In this document: piece by piece, positions 5,204 to 5,417 of the stretch
How positions within the stretch are numbered: position 1 is the first letter of the stretch
Layout: each line of letters starts with the position of its first letter
Assembly: GCA_018370615.1 (NCBI GenBank)
Contig: JAGZAC010000138.1
Coordinates: 1-5,417 of the forward strand
Length of the DNA: 5,417 nucleotides
Direction of reading: 5' to 3'
From: Clostridiales bacterium
Lineage (GTDB): Bacteria; Bacillota; Clostridia; Oscillospirales; CAG-272
The notes under the pieces: generated by a model
Seen by the model: the letters and a program-made list of their open reading frames with translations, nothing else
Told to the model about the DNA's origin: nothing
The model's database searches: none
Position numbers and translations under genes: made by a program

Positions 5204-5417
5204 ATGGCGGAGTTTGACGACAAGCTGAATAGTCTCCTCTCCAACCCGGAGGCCATGGACCAGATCATGAAAATGGCCCAATCCCTTATGGGAAACGGCG
5301 GTGGGACGGAGCAGCCTCCCCCCGCCGCGCCGCCCCCTGGCGAACCAGGAAACACGGCACAAAACGGCGGGGGCACGTTTCAGCAGAGTGGCCCCGCCAG
5401 CAGGGAGACGGCGCAGA
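5204..5417 (+). CDS. Protein of unknown function with NPEAM helix and Pro/Gly-rich linker, 3'-truncated
   Basis: The frame is open to the window end (71 complete codons seen). The ATG at 5204 has an excellent ribosome binding site, GGAGGT at 5190-5195 with 8-nt spacing, immediately after the previous stop. Residues 1-30 (MAEFDDKLNSLLSNPEAM then DQIMKMAQSLMG) are a predicted amphipathic helical segment sharing the NP-x-A-M-x-Q-I-M pattern with the preceding small protein. From about residue 31 the sequence turns into a low-complexity Gly/Pro/Gln/Asn-rich linker (GNGGG, QPPPAAPPPG, NGGG), so the rest of the protein probably holds another domain beyond the window. I cannot assign a function; the resemblance to STI1-like chaperone-binding motifs is only suggestive. 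Confidence 0.75.
   Translation, partial: MAEFDDKLNSLLSNPEAMDQIMKMAQSLMGNGGGTEQPPPAAPPPGEPGNTAQNGGGTFQQSGPASRETAQ

Overview
The window looks like DNA from gut-type anaerobic Firmicutes (class Clostridia). The signs are strong AGGAGG-type ribosome binding sites, an rsmD-coaD pair, a hairpin-rich intergenic repeat of a kind I associate with Lachnospiraceae and Oscillospiraceae, and clostridial-looking protein sequences. All genes lie on the + strand. No tRNA, rRNA, CRISPR array or transposase is visible.

Layout. (1) 3-476: the C-terminal end of UvrC, cut by the window start. (2) 477-666: a non-coding gap holding a compact 110-bp element (520-629) with 9-bp terminal inverted repeats and four internal hairpins. 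(3) 667-1787: rsmD and coaD, overlapping by 4 nt and translationally coupled. (4) 1853-2725: a multi-pass membrane protein resembling the DUF2238/VanZ-like families. (5) 2797-2825: a good sigma-A-type promoter with an extended -10. (6) 2861-3889: a metal-dependent amidohydrolase (amidohydrolase_2 family), then from 3911 an L-fucose/L-arabinose isomerase-like protein; together these look like a small catabolic operon. (7) Around 4484-4506 the isomerase-like reading frame passes, without a break, into the C-terminal half of endonuclease III (Nth). (8) 4841-4877: a textbook intrinsic terminator. (9) 4928-5185 and 5204-end: two short, probably helical proteins of unknown function, the second cut by the window end.

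The main observation is the in-frame chimera at about 4484-4506. The isomerase-like protein is cut in mid-domain and the Nth part lacks its N-terminal half. The join falls where both families plausibly carry a Leu-Leu-Glu-Arg-Phe-Gly-like stretch. Base composition changes abruptly there: by hand count, G or C at third codon positions rises from about half to about four fifths, and the GC-rich style continues to the window end. The simplest reading is that two different genomes or loci have been joined, by a metagenome assembly misjoin or less likely by real recombination, so neighbourhood inferences should not cross this point. The left part is a moderate-GC clostridial genome; the right part looks like a GC-rich Oscillospiraceae-type genome. 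I do not see a convincing new biological system here; the amidohydrolase/isomerase-like operon and the structured repeat are the most biologically interesting items.
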